A DNA stretch of 64,000 nucleotides, taken from Bettongia penicillata ogilbyi. Lineage: Eukaryota > Chordata > Mammalia > Diprotodontia > Potoroidae. Within the stretch, counting starts at the first letter, position 1. The number at the start of each line of letters is the position of its first letter. The notes under the pieces were generated by a model. It did no database searches, was not told where the DNA came from, and saw only the letters and a program-made list of their open reading frames with translations. A program made the position numbers and the translations under genes. The stretch lies in contig JAJHZJ010000416.1 of NCBI GenBank assembly GCA_023548195.1, positions 372,001-436,000 of the forward strand. Direction: 5' to 3'. Positions 1 through 11,137 of the stretch are shown piece after piece.

Positions 1-119
1 TGATTAACAAAGCAGAATTCTTTCAGCTACAGGCCTCTCTGTCTCAAGGAGTTGATGATTTGAAGTAAGGCCTCATAAGCCAATATACAATTCTGGTATC
101 AATTAAATAGAAGAAAAGC

Positions 120-265
120 CAAAGTATTGTGGGCCTATCAACTAATTCTAACTGGGTTCCAGTCCTGGATCTGCAATTTGCTGTCTTGCAAAGGTCATTT
201 TGGTTCTATGCATCTCATTTTTCCTCCTTTACAAAATGAAAACTGAGACTAAACTTTATCTAGGG
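120..265 (+). repeat. MIR-type SINE fragment
   Basis: It contains GGTTCCAGTCCTGG (B-box-like), then a pyrimidine-rich stretch and CTTTACAAAATGAAAACTGAG, the usual order of a MIR core in plus orientation. It is old and diverged. A second weak MIR-like stretch follows at about 380-520. I see nothing else in 1-690. Confidence 0.4.
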
Positions 266-689
266 TCCCTCACGAAGCTATTCTAAGGAGCTCAAAATAT
301 CTATTTTCCCAGTTTTACACAGTGGAGACAAACAGCTGAATAAAATCAATAGTAACAAAAATGAATCATAGCATCTAAGCACTTGAGGTGACCTCACTGG
401 TCATCTAGATGAGCTCACTGTCAGTTATCAGCCTTCCAACTCTATTTCAACATGTTTGGTATGAGGAACTGAGCCAAGGGGCAAGCTATGTCCAGATAAG
501 AGACTTCTTGAAGCATTTTTAAAGCTATTTTACCCAGAGTCCAGAATTAAACTCCTCCTAGGATTCTTCATTATGTTATCAGTTCACTAAGAACTGTGCT
601 AGCAGAGTATAAACTCTAGTTGGTCCCTACCACACTAGATTATATGCCTGTCCATGTAATGTGAAAAGGCTTACCTCCAGGATGTGCCA

Positions 690-1010
690 ACCTGGCACAG
701 AAAAATGCTATCCACATCCGGAGGAAAAACTGATGGAGTCTGAATGCAAATTACAGAATACTATTTTTCACTTTACTTTTTTCTCAGTTTTTTTTCTTTT
801 GGTCTGTTTCTCCTTTCACAACATTACTAATATAGAAATATGTTTTACATGACTGTACATATATAACCTACATTAAATTTATTGTCTTAGTGAAGGGGAA
901 GGGTTGGAGAGGGAGGGACAAAATTTCGAATTGAAAATGTTAAAAAATGAATGTTAAAAATTGTTTTCACATGTAATGGGGAAAAAGTAAAATTTATATA
1001 TATGGATATG
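690..1010 (+). mobile_element. L1 3'-end fragment
   Basis: The segment starts AAAATGCTATCCACATCCGG, continues with the 'gatggagtctgaatgc' block, and ends with a G-rich stretch and repeated TGTTAAAAA motifs before an A/T-rich tail. This is the order seen in the 3' UTR of marsupial L1 elements. The same block recurs at 51062-51700. It is 5'-truncated, without ORF2. Confidence 0.65.
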
Positions 1011-1344
1011 TGTATGTATATCATCAACCCCAAACTGATGACGTTTTCTTTTCTTTTTGCCCATCTACTAAGGCATAAGAAGATTGTGATCTGCATAAGG
1101 AAGGGAAGGGTCACAGCCACAAAAGACTGTCGGTATCCTGAACAAGAAGGGGTCTTTGATTTACTCTTCTCATTTTGGAGAGGAGGAACTTGGAGCTCAG
1201 AACAATTCTGTGACTTTGCTCAGGACACAGAGCTCCTCAGCAGCAGAGCTGAGACTATTCACCAAAACGCTCACCAACGATCGTTCCCCTGCTACAAAGT
1301 GCCTCGCACAGATGCCCCAAGTCACATCACTAGTTAGTGGCAGA

Positions 1345-1580
1345 GAGAATACTAATGATGATGATGATGATATTACTTATAGGTTTTAAGATTAATAAAG
1401 TGCTTGCTCCAAAATAACCCTATGAAATAGACAGCAAAAGTACTATCATTTTACAGATGAGAAAATTGAAGTTTGAGGACATCACATGGTAGGTCTAAAG
1501 TCATATATACAGTTAATTAGTACCAGAGCCAGACATAGCATTTAGGTCACTGAGGCTCTTTCCACTCTATTTACTGTGAT
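1345..1580 (-). repeat. MIR-type SINE
   Basis: Read on the plus strand it shows the reversed order of a CORE-SINE: a tail with a GATGATGATGAT run (1354-1372), then ATTTTACAGATGAGAAAATTG, a CACATGG..GTAAGT-like stretch and a complement of the tRNA head. Diverged. Confidence 0.55.
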
Positions 1581-1589
1581 TTGACTGAG

Positions 1590-2070
1590 GCTACCAAATT
1601 TCAAAGTCAAAAATTAAGTCCCAAGTCCCTATTCTAGGGTCTCATTAATTGTTAATATTAATGCTTCTGCTCCATTCTTAAATGCATCTGTTCCTTGTGT
1701 GCATTCCTAAGCAGATCTAAGAGTATACAAATGGGTGTGACTTTCCATGGGTCACAAAGAAAACCACTCAAGAGGAGGTTGGATTTTTTTTTTTATCTCC
1801 CCCTTCCATCCCAATTCCTAGTCAAAAGTAATTCAGTCTTCAGAGTAATGCTTGTCCACAAGCAAATAGGAATGTGGAAGAGGTTTGTAATTCATTCCCA
1901 ACACAGCTGTAAGAGGGGCATGAAGAGGATAACCTGTGATCAGAAAAAGATGACAAAGGATAACAAGTATATGACCAAGGGAACTTGATCTCTAAGGCAA
2001 AGACAAAGACACGGTTCATCCAGGATAAAGCCTTGTATTCACAGTCAGTGGTGGAAGAGGCACCCCAGTG
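1590..2070. other. No recognisable feature
   Basis: Intronic sequence with a T9 run near 1790 and no splice-bounded coding frame or repeat family that I can name. Confidence 0.4.
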
Positions 2071-2079
2071 TCATGAAGA

Positions 2080-2265
2080 ATGGAACATGACATCAGAAGA
2101 CCTAGGTTTGAAATCCCAGCTCTTACTTATTATGTGTGTCCATGAGCTAGATCTTCCCTTTCTTAGGACTTCAGTTTCTTCATCTGTATAATGAGCATAA
2201 CAGCTATTCATCACTGGGTTGATATGAAGAAAGCACCTCATAAAATTTAAATTGCTATAGAAACA
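2080..2265 (+). repeat. SINE, plus orientation
   Basis: CCTAGGTTTGAAATCCCAGC matches a B-box region and is followed by a CTTCAGTTTCTTCATCTGTA stretch, the standard 3' part of tRNA/MIR-type SINEs. The tail continues as a weakly conserved segment to about 2440. Confidence 0.6.
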
Positions 2266-2639
2266 TCTTATTGTTATTAAAACAACATAAGGTCTAGGAT
2301 GTTTAGTATTAGGATAGTACTAAGAACTTAAGCCTTGATGTTGACCGAGGTTTTTTATTTGATGAACAGGAGGACACTTAAACTAAATGCCTACTATACG
2401 CTAGGCACTGTGCTAAGTGGCAAAAATTATTTTGTTTGAAAAATAAAAAACTGTGCAAGAGAAATGGTATAAGCCAGAAACAAGCTAAAAGCAGCTGATA
2501 GGGAAAGAGCAGGACTGAGACTCTCTATAATTTACAGCTTCATCATGGTGATGCTAGCTTTTATTGGAACCATAGAGTATTATTATTGTTTTTACAAGTA
2601 TTTTCTCTCAAGAGCCTTGGAGCAGAGACACAAATACGA

Positions 2640-2800
2640 CTTACTAGACATCAATTTGTGAGCATGTGCATGTGGGTGTGCATTCGTTTGAGTGTCTACA
2701 CATATATATGCATGCACTGTGCACATGTGGTATGTGCATTGTGCAGAGTTTGCATGCATGTGTATATGCAAGTGTGTATGTGTGTGTTGGGGTAGGGGAG
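2640..2800. repeat. TG-rich imperfect microsatellite
   Basis: About 160 bp dominated by TG/CA and ATGCATG steps. Several short open frames of Cys/Val or His/Thr composition here are artefacts of the repeat. Confidence 0.8.
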
Positions 2801-3151
2801 CTCTCCCAGAGAAGTCCACAAGAAGCAATCAGGGGCTGGTCAGGATGACCCAATGGGGAAGGGCAGTGATAACATAGCCAGGATGACAAGAGATCCTGCT
2901 CCATAAAGTCTGAAGTGGCAGGTGGCAGGATACACTAATAACGTTGTAATGATGATAAACAAAGAGATGGGATGGCCTCTCAATGCTTGTTTGATTGAAG
3001 GCTGGAGACTGGCCATGGTAGAGATACGCTTCTAGGGAGGGGAAGAAAGAAGAGGGTGCATAGTGTGCCTTGGTAAACAGAAAGTCCTCTATTTCTGGGG
3101 ACTTGGGTGGGGAATGGAGCTCTGCTGTGCACTGCAGTTTAGTCATTCTGC

Positions 3152-3330
3152 TATGTGCTACAAGTCTGCTCTGCATAGTTTCTAGCCAGAGCCATGTGAG
3201 CCAAAAAATTACAGAAATTCGGGTTTTCTTTTATTGCCAGGGAAGCACCACGTGGAACATGGCCACAGACTGATTGCTACTTGACTAAGCCAGGTGGTCA
3301 GATAGACAAAAGAACTATGTCACAGAGCCC
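3152..3330 (+). repeat. Direct repeat A
   Basis: A diverged copy of the segment at 4648-4805. Shared blocks include CAGAGCCATGTGAGCCAA (CAGAGCTGTGTGAGCCAA in B), GGCCACAGACTGATTGC and CAGGTGGTCAG. The copies lie about 1.49 kb apart in the same orientation. Confidence 0.6.
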
Positions 3331-3469
3331 ATCAGCAGTTCTGATGGCCAGACTGTGACGATGGGTGTCTCATTGTTTGAGATACACTAGAGATGGGAAT
3401 CAATTCCTTTAGACCCCTGGGTAAGTCATAGCAGGGGAGGAGACAACTGTACTAGCTGGATCCTTGACA

Positions 3470-4060
3470 CTTATGTAATGTTAATGTAAGTTTAATGGGG
3501 GGTGGGGGGAAGGGACAGTTGAAGATCTTCCCCTCTCATTAACAGGCCTCAATACCTTTTGCTAAATTCTATTGAGGCACTGGGTCAGAGGGTCATGCCT
3601 TCCAGCTCTGAAAATTATATAAATATTCTGAGGTGAGGTTTTACTTTGGGGCTTACTCATTGGAAGTGTTCATTTGGCCAGACAAGACTGTGGATAGCCG
3701 CTAAAGAGCCTCTTGACTTTGAAAACCCAGGTGCTAGTGCTTCTCTCTTTCTGGTAACTATGTACATGGTCAGAGAGTTGGATCTGTCTGTTGATCTGTG
3801 ATGTATGTATTGTCAATGGTCAGACAGTTGGAAGCCCTGTCTGCTGATCTTTCTGTTTGTAATTTCTGTTTGTATTTTTCCTGAAGTTCAGGGTGCTGAC
3901 TTTTTCTTTTGAACTAAGTGAATGATATATGTGCTTGATTAAAGTAGATTGTTCACCCCTCAGAAGTTGTTTTCCTTTTAGAAAAGCAGATCTTAGAACC
4001 TGTACAGCAAGCGCTCCTATGTATGCTGGGATCTTTACTGCTATAACCTATGGTAAGACG
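3470..4060 (+). mobile_element. Possible solo LTR or unknown repeat
   Basis: Between the two direct repeats lies a block with a TATA-like AAATTATATAAATATTC (about 3611), a repeated 'ATGGTCAGA(G/C)AGTTGGA' motif (about 3766 and 3817) and an ATTAAA signal near 3940. The layout recalls an LTR, but I cannot fix TG/CA ends or a target duplication. Confidence 0.25.
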
Positions 4061-4131
4061 CAGTTCATATGAGTGGTGGTAAGATTCTGGGACCCAAAGG
4101 ATTTGGGATGCAGAGAAGGAAAAAGTGGGTA

Positions 4132-4156
4132 TTTACTAAAGCACTGCTTTAGTAAA
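4132..4156. repeat. 25-bp perfect palindrome
   Basis: TTTACTAAAGCA, one C, then TGCTTTAGTAAA. The two 12-bp arms are exact reverse complements around position 4144. Confidence 0.95.
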
Positions 4157-4294
4157 GTACTTTACAATCATTAAAAAGTTATAATTTTGTCAAAATTTCT
4201 TTGTTTTCAATTATCTCTTCATTTTCTCCTCCTTATCCTTTTCCCCTAGACCAGAAACTTGATTTGACCTATTTCAAGGTCAATAACCTGTTCT

Positions 4295-4560
4295 AAACTC
4301 AAGATGATGATGACGATGATGAAAGCTACCATTTATGTAGGACTTCAAGCTTCACAATTTATCTAACTTGTTTGATGCTCATGGCAATGCTGATGAGGCA
4401 GGAATTCTTATTATCATCATTTACCAGGTGAAGAAACATGGTGAGGGAGGTGAAAGTTGCCCAGGGTGACACAACTATGATTTGAGCTTCTGAGGCTGCA
4501 TATGAATTCAAGTGTTCCTGATTCCAAGTCCGGCACTCTGTTCATAGCACTACTTAGCTG
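4295..4560 (-). repeat. SINE, minus orientation
   Basis: A GATGATGATGACGATGATGA tail run is followed by an antisense MIR-type body with GGTGAAGAAACATGGTGAGG and an antisense head ending CACTACTTAGCTGCC, matching the GGCAGCTAGGTGG start of marsupial tRNA-headed SINEs. Confidence 0.7.
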
Positions 4561-4647
4561 CCTTATTCTTTTTGTTAAAATGATTCTCTTCTACATTCAG
4601 AGTTTTCAAGTATGCTGAGTTGCCATTTTTTTTTAGAGTTAGTTAGG

Positions 4648-4805
4648 ATGAGCCGATTCTGCACAGATTCTGGTCAGAGCTGTGTGAGCCAATAAATTAG
4701 ATAAATTCAGATTTTCTTAAACTTCATGTGGAATAAGGCCACAGACTGATTGCCACTTGACTGAGTCAGGTGGTCAGCTGTACACAAGCACTACATAAAA
4801 TGGAG
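4648..4805 (+). repeat. Direct repeat B
   Basis: Partner of 3152-3330, with the same order of shared blocks. It is shorter by a deletion between TTTTCTT and CATGTGGAA. Confidence 0.6.
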
Positions 4806-4874
4806 CCCATATAGTTGTATGGTAAGGAGGGCACAAGAGACTTCCCTTTTTATGATTCCACCACAAATGCTGAG

Positions 4875-5010
4875 GTAGTTAGTACAGGCCTCAATTTACA
4901 GAAAGTAAGGCCCAGAGATATTCACGGGATTGTCCAAGGTCATGCAAGTAATAAGTTGTCTGATCCAGGCCCTCTCTACACAAATTCAACAAACATCCTT
5001 TTGGTCGAAC
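4875..5010 (-). repeat. SINE fragment
   Basis: Antisense MIR-type core: AAAGTAAGGCCCAGAGATAT, then ATTGTCCAAGGTCATGCAAG, an equivalent of the 'cttgcccaaggtcacac' block. Confidence 0.5.
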
Positions 5011-5049
5011 CATGCCCTCTCTTTTCTTCAGCACTTGATACTTAAGATA

Positions 5050-5560
5050 CTTCGGTTAGGAATTCAGAAAGATCCAAAGGCCTGAGCCTACAAAGAATGT
5101 GGTGCTCAACTGGGAAAGGCCACAAGCCTGTATGTCTCAGAAGATGTTGTTGAACACAGCCTGATTCCCAGTGGAAATGTGCTCCCCACATTTGAGCCTG
5201 AGAATGACTGTGGCTAATACCATTACCCATCAAAATACACAACTGGATGCTCAGTGAATCCGGGTTCTTGTCTGGATCCTAGAGAGCCTGGACCTAAGCA
5301 GAAGTCCCTGTAAGGAAGTTGTTTGTTGAGCTGACATCTGCTTCTTATTAAAAGGCCTGACTGGTAACTTATTCTGAGGTAGGGAGAAAAAAACACTTCC
5401 TGCACAGTGTCAAGGCTCATGTATCTTAAGAGAAAACAGGGGGTCCTTTTAGAAAAGCAGGCTGCCTTTCCTGAAAAGGAACACCAGTCCCTTATTGGAG
5501 TCTTGATTTCCAAATGGAGATGTTAACAGAGACAACAGACTCCCCTTGCCCCTGCAACTG
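5050..5560. other. No recognisable feature
   Basis: Fairly complex intron sequence with short antiparallel open frames but no splice-bounded exon or known repeat visible to me. Confidence 0.4.
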
Positions 5561-5569
5561 CAAATCTGT

Positions 5570-5725
5570 ATGGTGCAGAGGAGACTGAATTTGGGGCCAG
5601 AGGCCCTCTTCCACTAATAATAACTGTATGAGTCAGGGAAGATCACTTAACTTTGAGACTCAGTTCTCCCCTGTGAAATAGGATGATTACCTATCTTGTT
5701 CTACCTATCTTAAGTTTGCTGTGAG
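5570..5725 (+). repeat. SINE fragment, plus
   Basis: GAATTTGGGGCCAGAGG, CTGTATGAGTCAGGGAAGAT, CACTTAACTTTGAGACTCAG and CTGTGAAATAGGATGATTA follow the MIR/tRNA SINE order. Confidence 0.5.
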
Positions 5726-6058
5726 AGCAAACAGAGAGATATATAAGACTCATTCCTTTCCCTCTTATGACTCCTCTAAGAAGCCCTATAACTTCTTAAA
5801 GATCCTACCTCAAAAGCCCACACAACATTCGGCTCCTCAGATGAGACCATAAAAAGGGCAGTACCTGTTATCTCTCTAAAGGCAGGCACCCTCCTCAGTT
5901 TAAGGACAACCAGAATCACCAGGGGTATGAGAGTCCACAGCCCAGGTCTCCCAACTCCCACTCACCAGACAGTTAGGCCTCTCTCTTGCCCTTCCCCTAC
6001 CCCTCATAGCATGCTCCTTCCTCCTCTGCTTTTGTCCTCAGCCCAGATTGATCCTTAC

Positions 6059-6201
6059 CCCAGGCTCCTGGGCAGGGACTGGCTGTTGGGCTGCAGCCGG
6101 TTGCGCCTGTGGCTGGGGTTGGGAGGGAGCCTGTTGCTTCAGCTGTCCAGCTGCCACAGCTGTCTTCTGCTGTAGCACGGCTTGTTGAGCCTTCAGCAGC
6201 A

Positions 6202-6232
<31 letters not shown>

Positions 6233-6331
6233 GTAGAAGTTCTGCATCAGCTGCTGCTGAGGGGCTCCTTGGGGCAGCCCAGGCAACTGAGCAATTGCTG
6301 GTTGCTGGGCTCCCTGGTGCATCACCTGGAA
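6059..6331 (-). CDS. AAK1: AAK1 exon with second polyQ tract
   Basis: The 273-bp exon begins TTC CAG after CCCCAG and ends CCT GGG before GTAAGG (91 codons, phase 0). It codes [20 protein letters not shown], then [13 protein letters not shown], 10 Gln, [20 protein letters not shown] and a Gln/Pro/Ala tail ending [15 protein letters not shown] followed by polyQ is a clear AAK1 signature. The Gln run is CAA followed by nine uninterrupted CAG codons. Compared with my memory of human AAK1, the ATALHQQQLMT segment after the Gln run is absent here and three Leu codons take its place. The last residue is G, where human has A. The donor has only one possible GT, so the end is fixed at 6059 if this exon is spliced here. 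Confidence 0.93.
6203..6229 (-). repeat. AAK1: Exonic (CAG)9 trinucleotide repeat
   Basis: Nine uninterrupted CTG units on the plus strand encode nine of the ten Gln in the second polyQ tract; the tenth is CAA at the 5' side. Confidence 0.97.
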
Positions 6332-6489
6332 CTGGGGGACCAGTAAGACAAGACGATGAGCAAAAGCTTGTTCCTAGGACTGTGCCCCCAGGAGACAAGC
6401 CTTAAGTTCCACCTAATCATAGTTCAAAGGGGCTGAAGTCCTGGGAAAATTCCTACTTGCAGCTCATTAGAGACAGAATAGGAAGAGAA

Positions 6490-6980
6490 CTTTCTCAACC
6501 AATCTGTCTCCCTCATTTGACAGAAAAGGAAATTTAGGACCAAATTCCCTTGGTTGTGTAATGCCACTCAGATCAAATGCAAACTCATTAAGTTTCCATA
6601 ACCTGGCTCCAGCCTACCTTTGTAGCCCAATTTCACATTATTCCTCTTCACATATTGCATGTACCATCCAAAATGGTGCCATCTTCTTCAGAAAGCCCTT
6701 CTCAATCTCCCCAGTTGTTAAGTGTTCTCCCCATCCTCACAGTTCTTCCACGCTGTATTTTTCCCCCTATGTTCACGTTATATCCCTATAGCAGAATTTA
6801 AGTGCCCACCTCTCCAGAGTCCACTTAACCACAGTGCCCTATGTGTGGGCAATTAATAAATCTTTGTTGAATTGAAAGAACTTGCCCCCCAGGGAATAAT
6901 AAATTGAGCCAGACTTCAAGCTCAGGATTCAAACTTCTGATTCCAAACACAGTACTTTTTCCAATGTATCATGGGTTAGA
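6490..6980 (+). mobile_element. L2-like 3' end with SINE pieces
   Basis: From about 6575 the pyrimidine-rich text (CATAACCTGGCTCCAGCCTACC, with a later GCCCTTCTCAATCTCC) and the ending CCTATGTGTGGGCAATTAATAAATC match the 3' end of L2 LINEs. The flanks 6500-6545 and 6895-6980 look like antisense SINE fragments. Confidence 0.5.
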
Positions 6981-7204
6981 CTCAAGGCCACAACTTGTAC
7001 TGGCAGCTCCAATGACATATTATTAAATATTAAATTACTATTAAAAATAACACAGATGCTCCTCTGATGCTTCTCTGGGTCACAGAAGCAATCCTGGGTT
7101 CTTGGGGCCTATGGCAACAGAGCAGAAGCTCTGACAGGTCTTACTAAGATGGGAAGAATCTGAGGATGATCCTATTATGAACTGCATGTCTATCATGAGG
7201 ACTG

Positions 7205-7515
7205 GTGTGTTCGTCCTTCGTTGCTGAAGAAGACCATGCCATCACAGAAATAATGACATGACTTGCACTTGACTTTGTTTTGAGTGAGGGAGAGCTGTGC
7301 AGGTCACCAGCCTCACTTCTTGTCCAGAGCCATCTGAATTCAGTGACCAGATATTCATCAGGATGAGTGGAGATGACCCAGGATGAGGCAATTAGGGTTA
7401 AGTGACCTGCCCAGGGTCACCCAGCTAGTGAGGGTCAAGTGTCTGAGGTGAGATTTAAACTCAGGTCCCCCTGACTCCTGCATTGGTGCTTTATCCACTG
7501 CACCACCTAGCTGAG
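7205..7515 (-). repeat. Wallaby-type tRNA-headed SINE
   Basis: A near-complete copy. Sense (minus) runs from a tRNA-like head, CTCAGCTAGGTGGTGCAGTGG (A-box region, at about 7515), through GAGTTTAAATCTCACC (B-box region) to a long body ending CTTCAGCAACGAAGGACGAA at about 7208. Sister copies lie at 18750 and 26535, and a body with another head at 51220. Confidence 0.8.
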
Positions 7516-7659
7516 GACTGGTGGGGCCAAACTAAAGGAGCTTCAATCACTTGAAAGCTGGTCAACAAGTAAATTATGCAGCTACATCAATGAAGACAGT
7601 CTACAAAGGTCTGCAGGGCTTGCCCAGAGAGACAATGGGAGCTTCTCCAAATACAACAA

Positions 7660-7910
7660 CAACAATGGCAACTTGTACCTGGAAAGCACTGACCTATTCA
7701 AAGGACTTGCGCTGCTCATTTCATTTTATCCTCATTTAAACTGCACAAAAAGACTGTCATTTAACAAGTCAAGACACTGAATCGCTCAAGTTCAGTGACT
7801 TGCCTGCTTAGGATCCCAGAGCTAAATAAGGGCACAGCCAGGATTAGAATTCCTATGACTGAATTCACACTGGGAGGCTCTTTCCACTGCACTGTGGGAG
7901 GTATCCAGGA
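7660..7910 (-). repeat. SINE, minus orientation
   Basis: Antisense body with ACAACAACAATGGC, ATTTAACAAGTCAAGACACTG, GTGACTTGCCTGCTTAGGAT and GGCTCTTTCCACTGCACTG (head). Confidence 0.6.
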
Positions 7911-8114
7911 ATGAGCATTACTCTTCCTATGGATCTCCATCAACGTCAGGGGAAACTAGGTACATAACCACCCTCAGCTCTGCATAGCAGCCTAATCCCA
8001 GTCCTTAAAAGTGATTCTCCTTTAGTACAAATCCATCTCAGAGATATCTCTTTGTACCCTCCCACACATTGGCCCATTTTATAAACATTTCAACCCTCAT
8101 TACACTGAATGAAG

Positions 8115-8405
8115 CCAAGAATCATCCAGGCAGCTAAGTTGCATTAGATAGAAAGTTGGATCTGGATTCAGGAAGATCTGAGTTCAGATGCAGCCTCAGC
8201 TACATAGCTCTACAGCCCTGAGCGAGTGACTTAACGTCTGTCTGCTTCAGTGTCCTCATCTGTAAAATGAGAACACCTAACTAAGGTGTTAACTAAGAAC
8301 ACCTAAATAAGAGCACCTAACCCCTAGAGGCATGTGGGGATAAAATGAGACATCTGTAAAGCACTTAGCAAATACTAGCTATTATTATTTTTATTAATTA
8401 TTATC
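8115..8405 (+). repeat. MIR-type SINE, plus
   Basis: It starts CCAGGCAGCTAAGTTGCATT and has GATCTGAGTTCAGATGCAGC, CTCATCTGTAAAATGAGAAC and a tail of TGTAAAGCACTTAGCAAATA and CTATTATTATTTTTATTA. It has an internal expansion: AACACCTAA-type units repeat four times at 8268-8320. Confidence 0.75.
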
Positions 8406-8589
8406 ATCTTGACAAATGAGATGAAACTCAGAATAGGTTAATGAAACTAAAACATAAAATCAAACCAAACTCAGGACCCAAGAACCAGGCAACCAGAGGA
8501 AGAGCCCATATTTTAGGGGAAGGGGGCAGAGTGGAGAGTCAGGGTATAGAGATGAGGAGAAAACAAAGGGATAAAGGAAGAAGGAACTT

Positions 8590-8800
8590 TTATGACTGAA
8601 TAATAACTACTCTCTTTAACAATTACAAAGTGCCTTTTTCAGAACAAGTGAGTGCAAGTTTTACTATGCCAATTTCACAACTGAGGAACCTAGGGCAAGA
8701 CATGTAATATGATTCATCAAGTTCCTCAGTTAATAAGAGAAAACATCAGGATTTGAAGCCAGGTTTCCTAAGTCAAAGGTTAAAAAAAATAAGGCAGCGG
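8590..8800 (-). repeat. SINE, minus orientation
   Basis: Antisense MIR-type core: AACTGAGGAACCTAGGGCAAG, CAGGATTTGAAGCCAGGTTT and CCTAAGTCAAAGG. Confidence 0.5.
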
Positions 8801-9164
8801 CAGAAATAAAATGTGGAGTCAGATGACTACGGTTGGTAGATAGTGCAATAAAATGGACCTTGAGAAAAGGTCAGGAAGGGTCATCCTCTGGTGGGACCAC
8901 CAGGCTTCTTACACCATGGGGGACGTGAGTGGGAGAGGGAGTAATCCACTTTTAAAGGAAGCCAGCCCAACAGTAACTCATCATAGGGGGAGATTTAGAA
9001 ACAGTTTACTGATGAGATTAAAGCTTCTTTTTCTGCATCACCAGCAAACCACCCACTCAAAATGGCAAGCTTAGAAAACAATCTTTAAGTCCAGGATTTA
9101 TCACTGGTTCTGAAAATCAAAAGTAAACTAAGATGAACAAAAAGGCATCTTGAGGACTGCTAGG

Positions 9165-9350
9165 TATGGCAACAGGCTCACAAAGGAGACAGTACAAGTA
9201 CAATTAGCCCCAGTTTTCAATGGGGGCAGGAGGAAGTGAGATGCAAAAAGATTACATGACTTTTCCTGGTTACACAGCAAGAAAGTATCTTGAGTTGGAG
9301 TTCCAATTCCAAAGCCAGTGCTCTTTTCACCGAGCCAGGCTGCCTCCATT
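9165..9350 (-). repeat. SINE, minus orientation
   Basis: Antisense text with GATTACATGACTTTTCCTGG, TACACAGCAAGAAAGTATC, GTTGGAGTTCCAATTCCAAA and CTCTTTTCACCGAGCCAGGC (head). Confidence 0.6.
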
Positions 9351-9359
9351 AAAGATCCA

Positions 9360-10380
9360 AAGGAATGCTAAGGAGCCCTAAGTCCACTGTGATCTCACCA
9401 CTTCTGATTTCATTAATCTATCTCATGTCGCCTGGAGATGTGCTTCCGACGTTACTGAATCTTTCAAGTATTGATGCCTTGTCTCCCTGAAGGGAAATCC
9501 TGTGTCATACGAACATTGTTGTCTCTCCTATAGCACTGAATACAGTAGCTAGGACTCAGATTTACTTCTCATCCTACAACCTCTTTTCATCATGTCATAC
9601 TTTCTCAGTGGGGATATAATAACAAACATAAATAAAAGGGTGGACATCCTCAAAGTCTAGAAACAGGAGAGCTGATGAGTCGATTGCACTATCCAGGGGA
9701 GAGGAGGCCCTGACCAGCTGATACGAAGATCTTCTAGATCTACTCTCCTTATACTGGAGAAGCACTATTTACCAAGCTAACCTATGACAGCATCCTCCCA
9801 GACCACCCAAATGTTTTTACTCTGATTTATACTTATTGCAAACATTCTGATTTTAATTTCATCACCCCAGAATCTCTTCATGGGTTGACAAGTCAATGTG
9901 CATATTTCAGTTCATTTGGCAATGACATAACTCAATACTTTAATCACTCTTGGTTTCATCAATACAGACTACACTCTCTTTCTTGGACTTAGGGAATAAT
10001 CTTCAAAAACTCCTGCGGTCAAAAACTTCATCATCCTGTAGATAACTTTAGGATGAAATTCTTTGAACTGAGCTAAATGGGTCACAGGTGAAAACTGCAC
10101 AGTCCATTCCTTGGTCCATACTTGGTAGGGCCTGTTAGAGCTTATACTTTGACACTGCCCAGGTAGAACTCAAGGTAACCTTCCAAGCCATCATGAATCA
10201 CTGAAGAATTTTAGCAGATGGACAAAGAACTATGTCATTGTAAATTTGAAAACTGAAAGTCTTACAGATAAATACTTCTCTAATGAATGGCTTAGTTAGA
10301 AATAATTAATTCTGAAGTATTATGTGAAAATGGAGATTCAGGCCTGGGGTTGGGGAGAGGTCTGTGGTGATCCCCAACAA
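9360..10380. other. Repeat-poor intron, nothing assigned
   Basis: About 1 kb with no splice-bounded coding frame. A few L2-like words occur near 9480-9550 but are too weak to call. Confidence 0.4.
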
Positions 10381-10384
10381 TATA

Positions 10385-10610
10385 GTAATTCTGATGTCTT
10401 TCTTCTGTTACTTCCTGTTTATTCTACAGATAGCTTTCTTTGTGTACATTAGTTTGCATGTTGTCACTTCCATTAAACTGTAATGTTGCTCCTTGAGGAC
10501 AGTGACTTATCTTTTTGATCTATTTGTTTCCCATGAACTCAGCACAGTGGAGTATAATTAAGCACACAGTAGGTGCTTAATTAATGTTTACTGGTTGATG
10601 GGAAACTCAA
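10385..10610 (+). mobile_element. L2/L3-type LINE 3' end
   Basis: ATTAAACTGTAATGTTGCTCC, TTGAGGACAGTGACTTAT, CCCATGAACTCAGCACAGTG and CACAGTAGGTGCTTAATTAAT are the standard 3' terminal text of mammalian L2-clade LINEs. Confidence 0.7.
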
Positions 10611-10719
10611 CTTGAAACAATGGGTCGGCCTTAGACACACATTACACCCCAGTAATGTGCCAAAATCAGTTGCTTCTGCCCTCAGTGGAGTGATGGAGGC
10701 ATGGTGAAAGACAACGCCA

Positions 10720-11100
10720 TCTTTCAAGGAATAGCTCAAGCCCCAATTCCCAATTTCTCCATGAAGTCTATGCTGGTAACCCCTACCTACAATAAATTGT
10801 CCCTAGTACGTTTCACACAATTTGCCAAAATGCTGTTATTAGTACTGGTGCAAGCCATCATTTTCTCTTGCTTGAGTTACTGTGATATCTTTCCCATTAT
10901 TCTTTCCATGTCATATGATTCTCCTATGTTCAAACCATCCTTCATGCTTCTACCACGAATCTTCCTAATGGATAGGTCTCTTCACATCCTTCCACCACTT
11001 AAAAACCTTTATTGCCACCCTATTGCCCAGAGACTGAAGTGCTTTCTTGTTTCCATGGTTTTTAAGGTCTTCAATAATCTGTAGCCACCCATCTAAGGTG
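10720..11100 (+). mobile_element. L2-type LINE fragment
   Basis: CAAGCCATCATTTTCTCTTG, GACTCCTCTACTC-like text, CTTCCACCACTTAAAAACC and GAAGTGCTTTCTTGTTTCCA, followed by TTTAAGGTCTTCAATAATCTG, resemble L2 ORF2 end and 3' UTR. A 127-codon open frame here is not a gene. Confidence 0.55.
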
Positions 11101-11137
11101 CTGCTTCTCTAACGGAAGAGCTAGAAGATATCTTGTA

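Noticed and set aside
951..1337. Plus open frame of 128 codons
   Set aside because: It begins in the L1 3' end and runs into unassigned intron; nothing in it resembles a known protein.
5927..6405. Ala/Ser/Leu-rich open frames on both strands
   Set aside because: Other-frame shadows of the CAG-repeat exon of AAK1.
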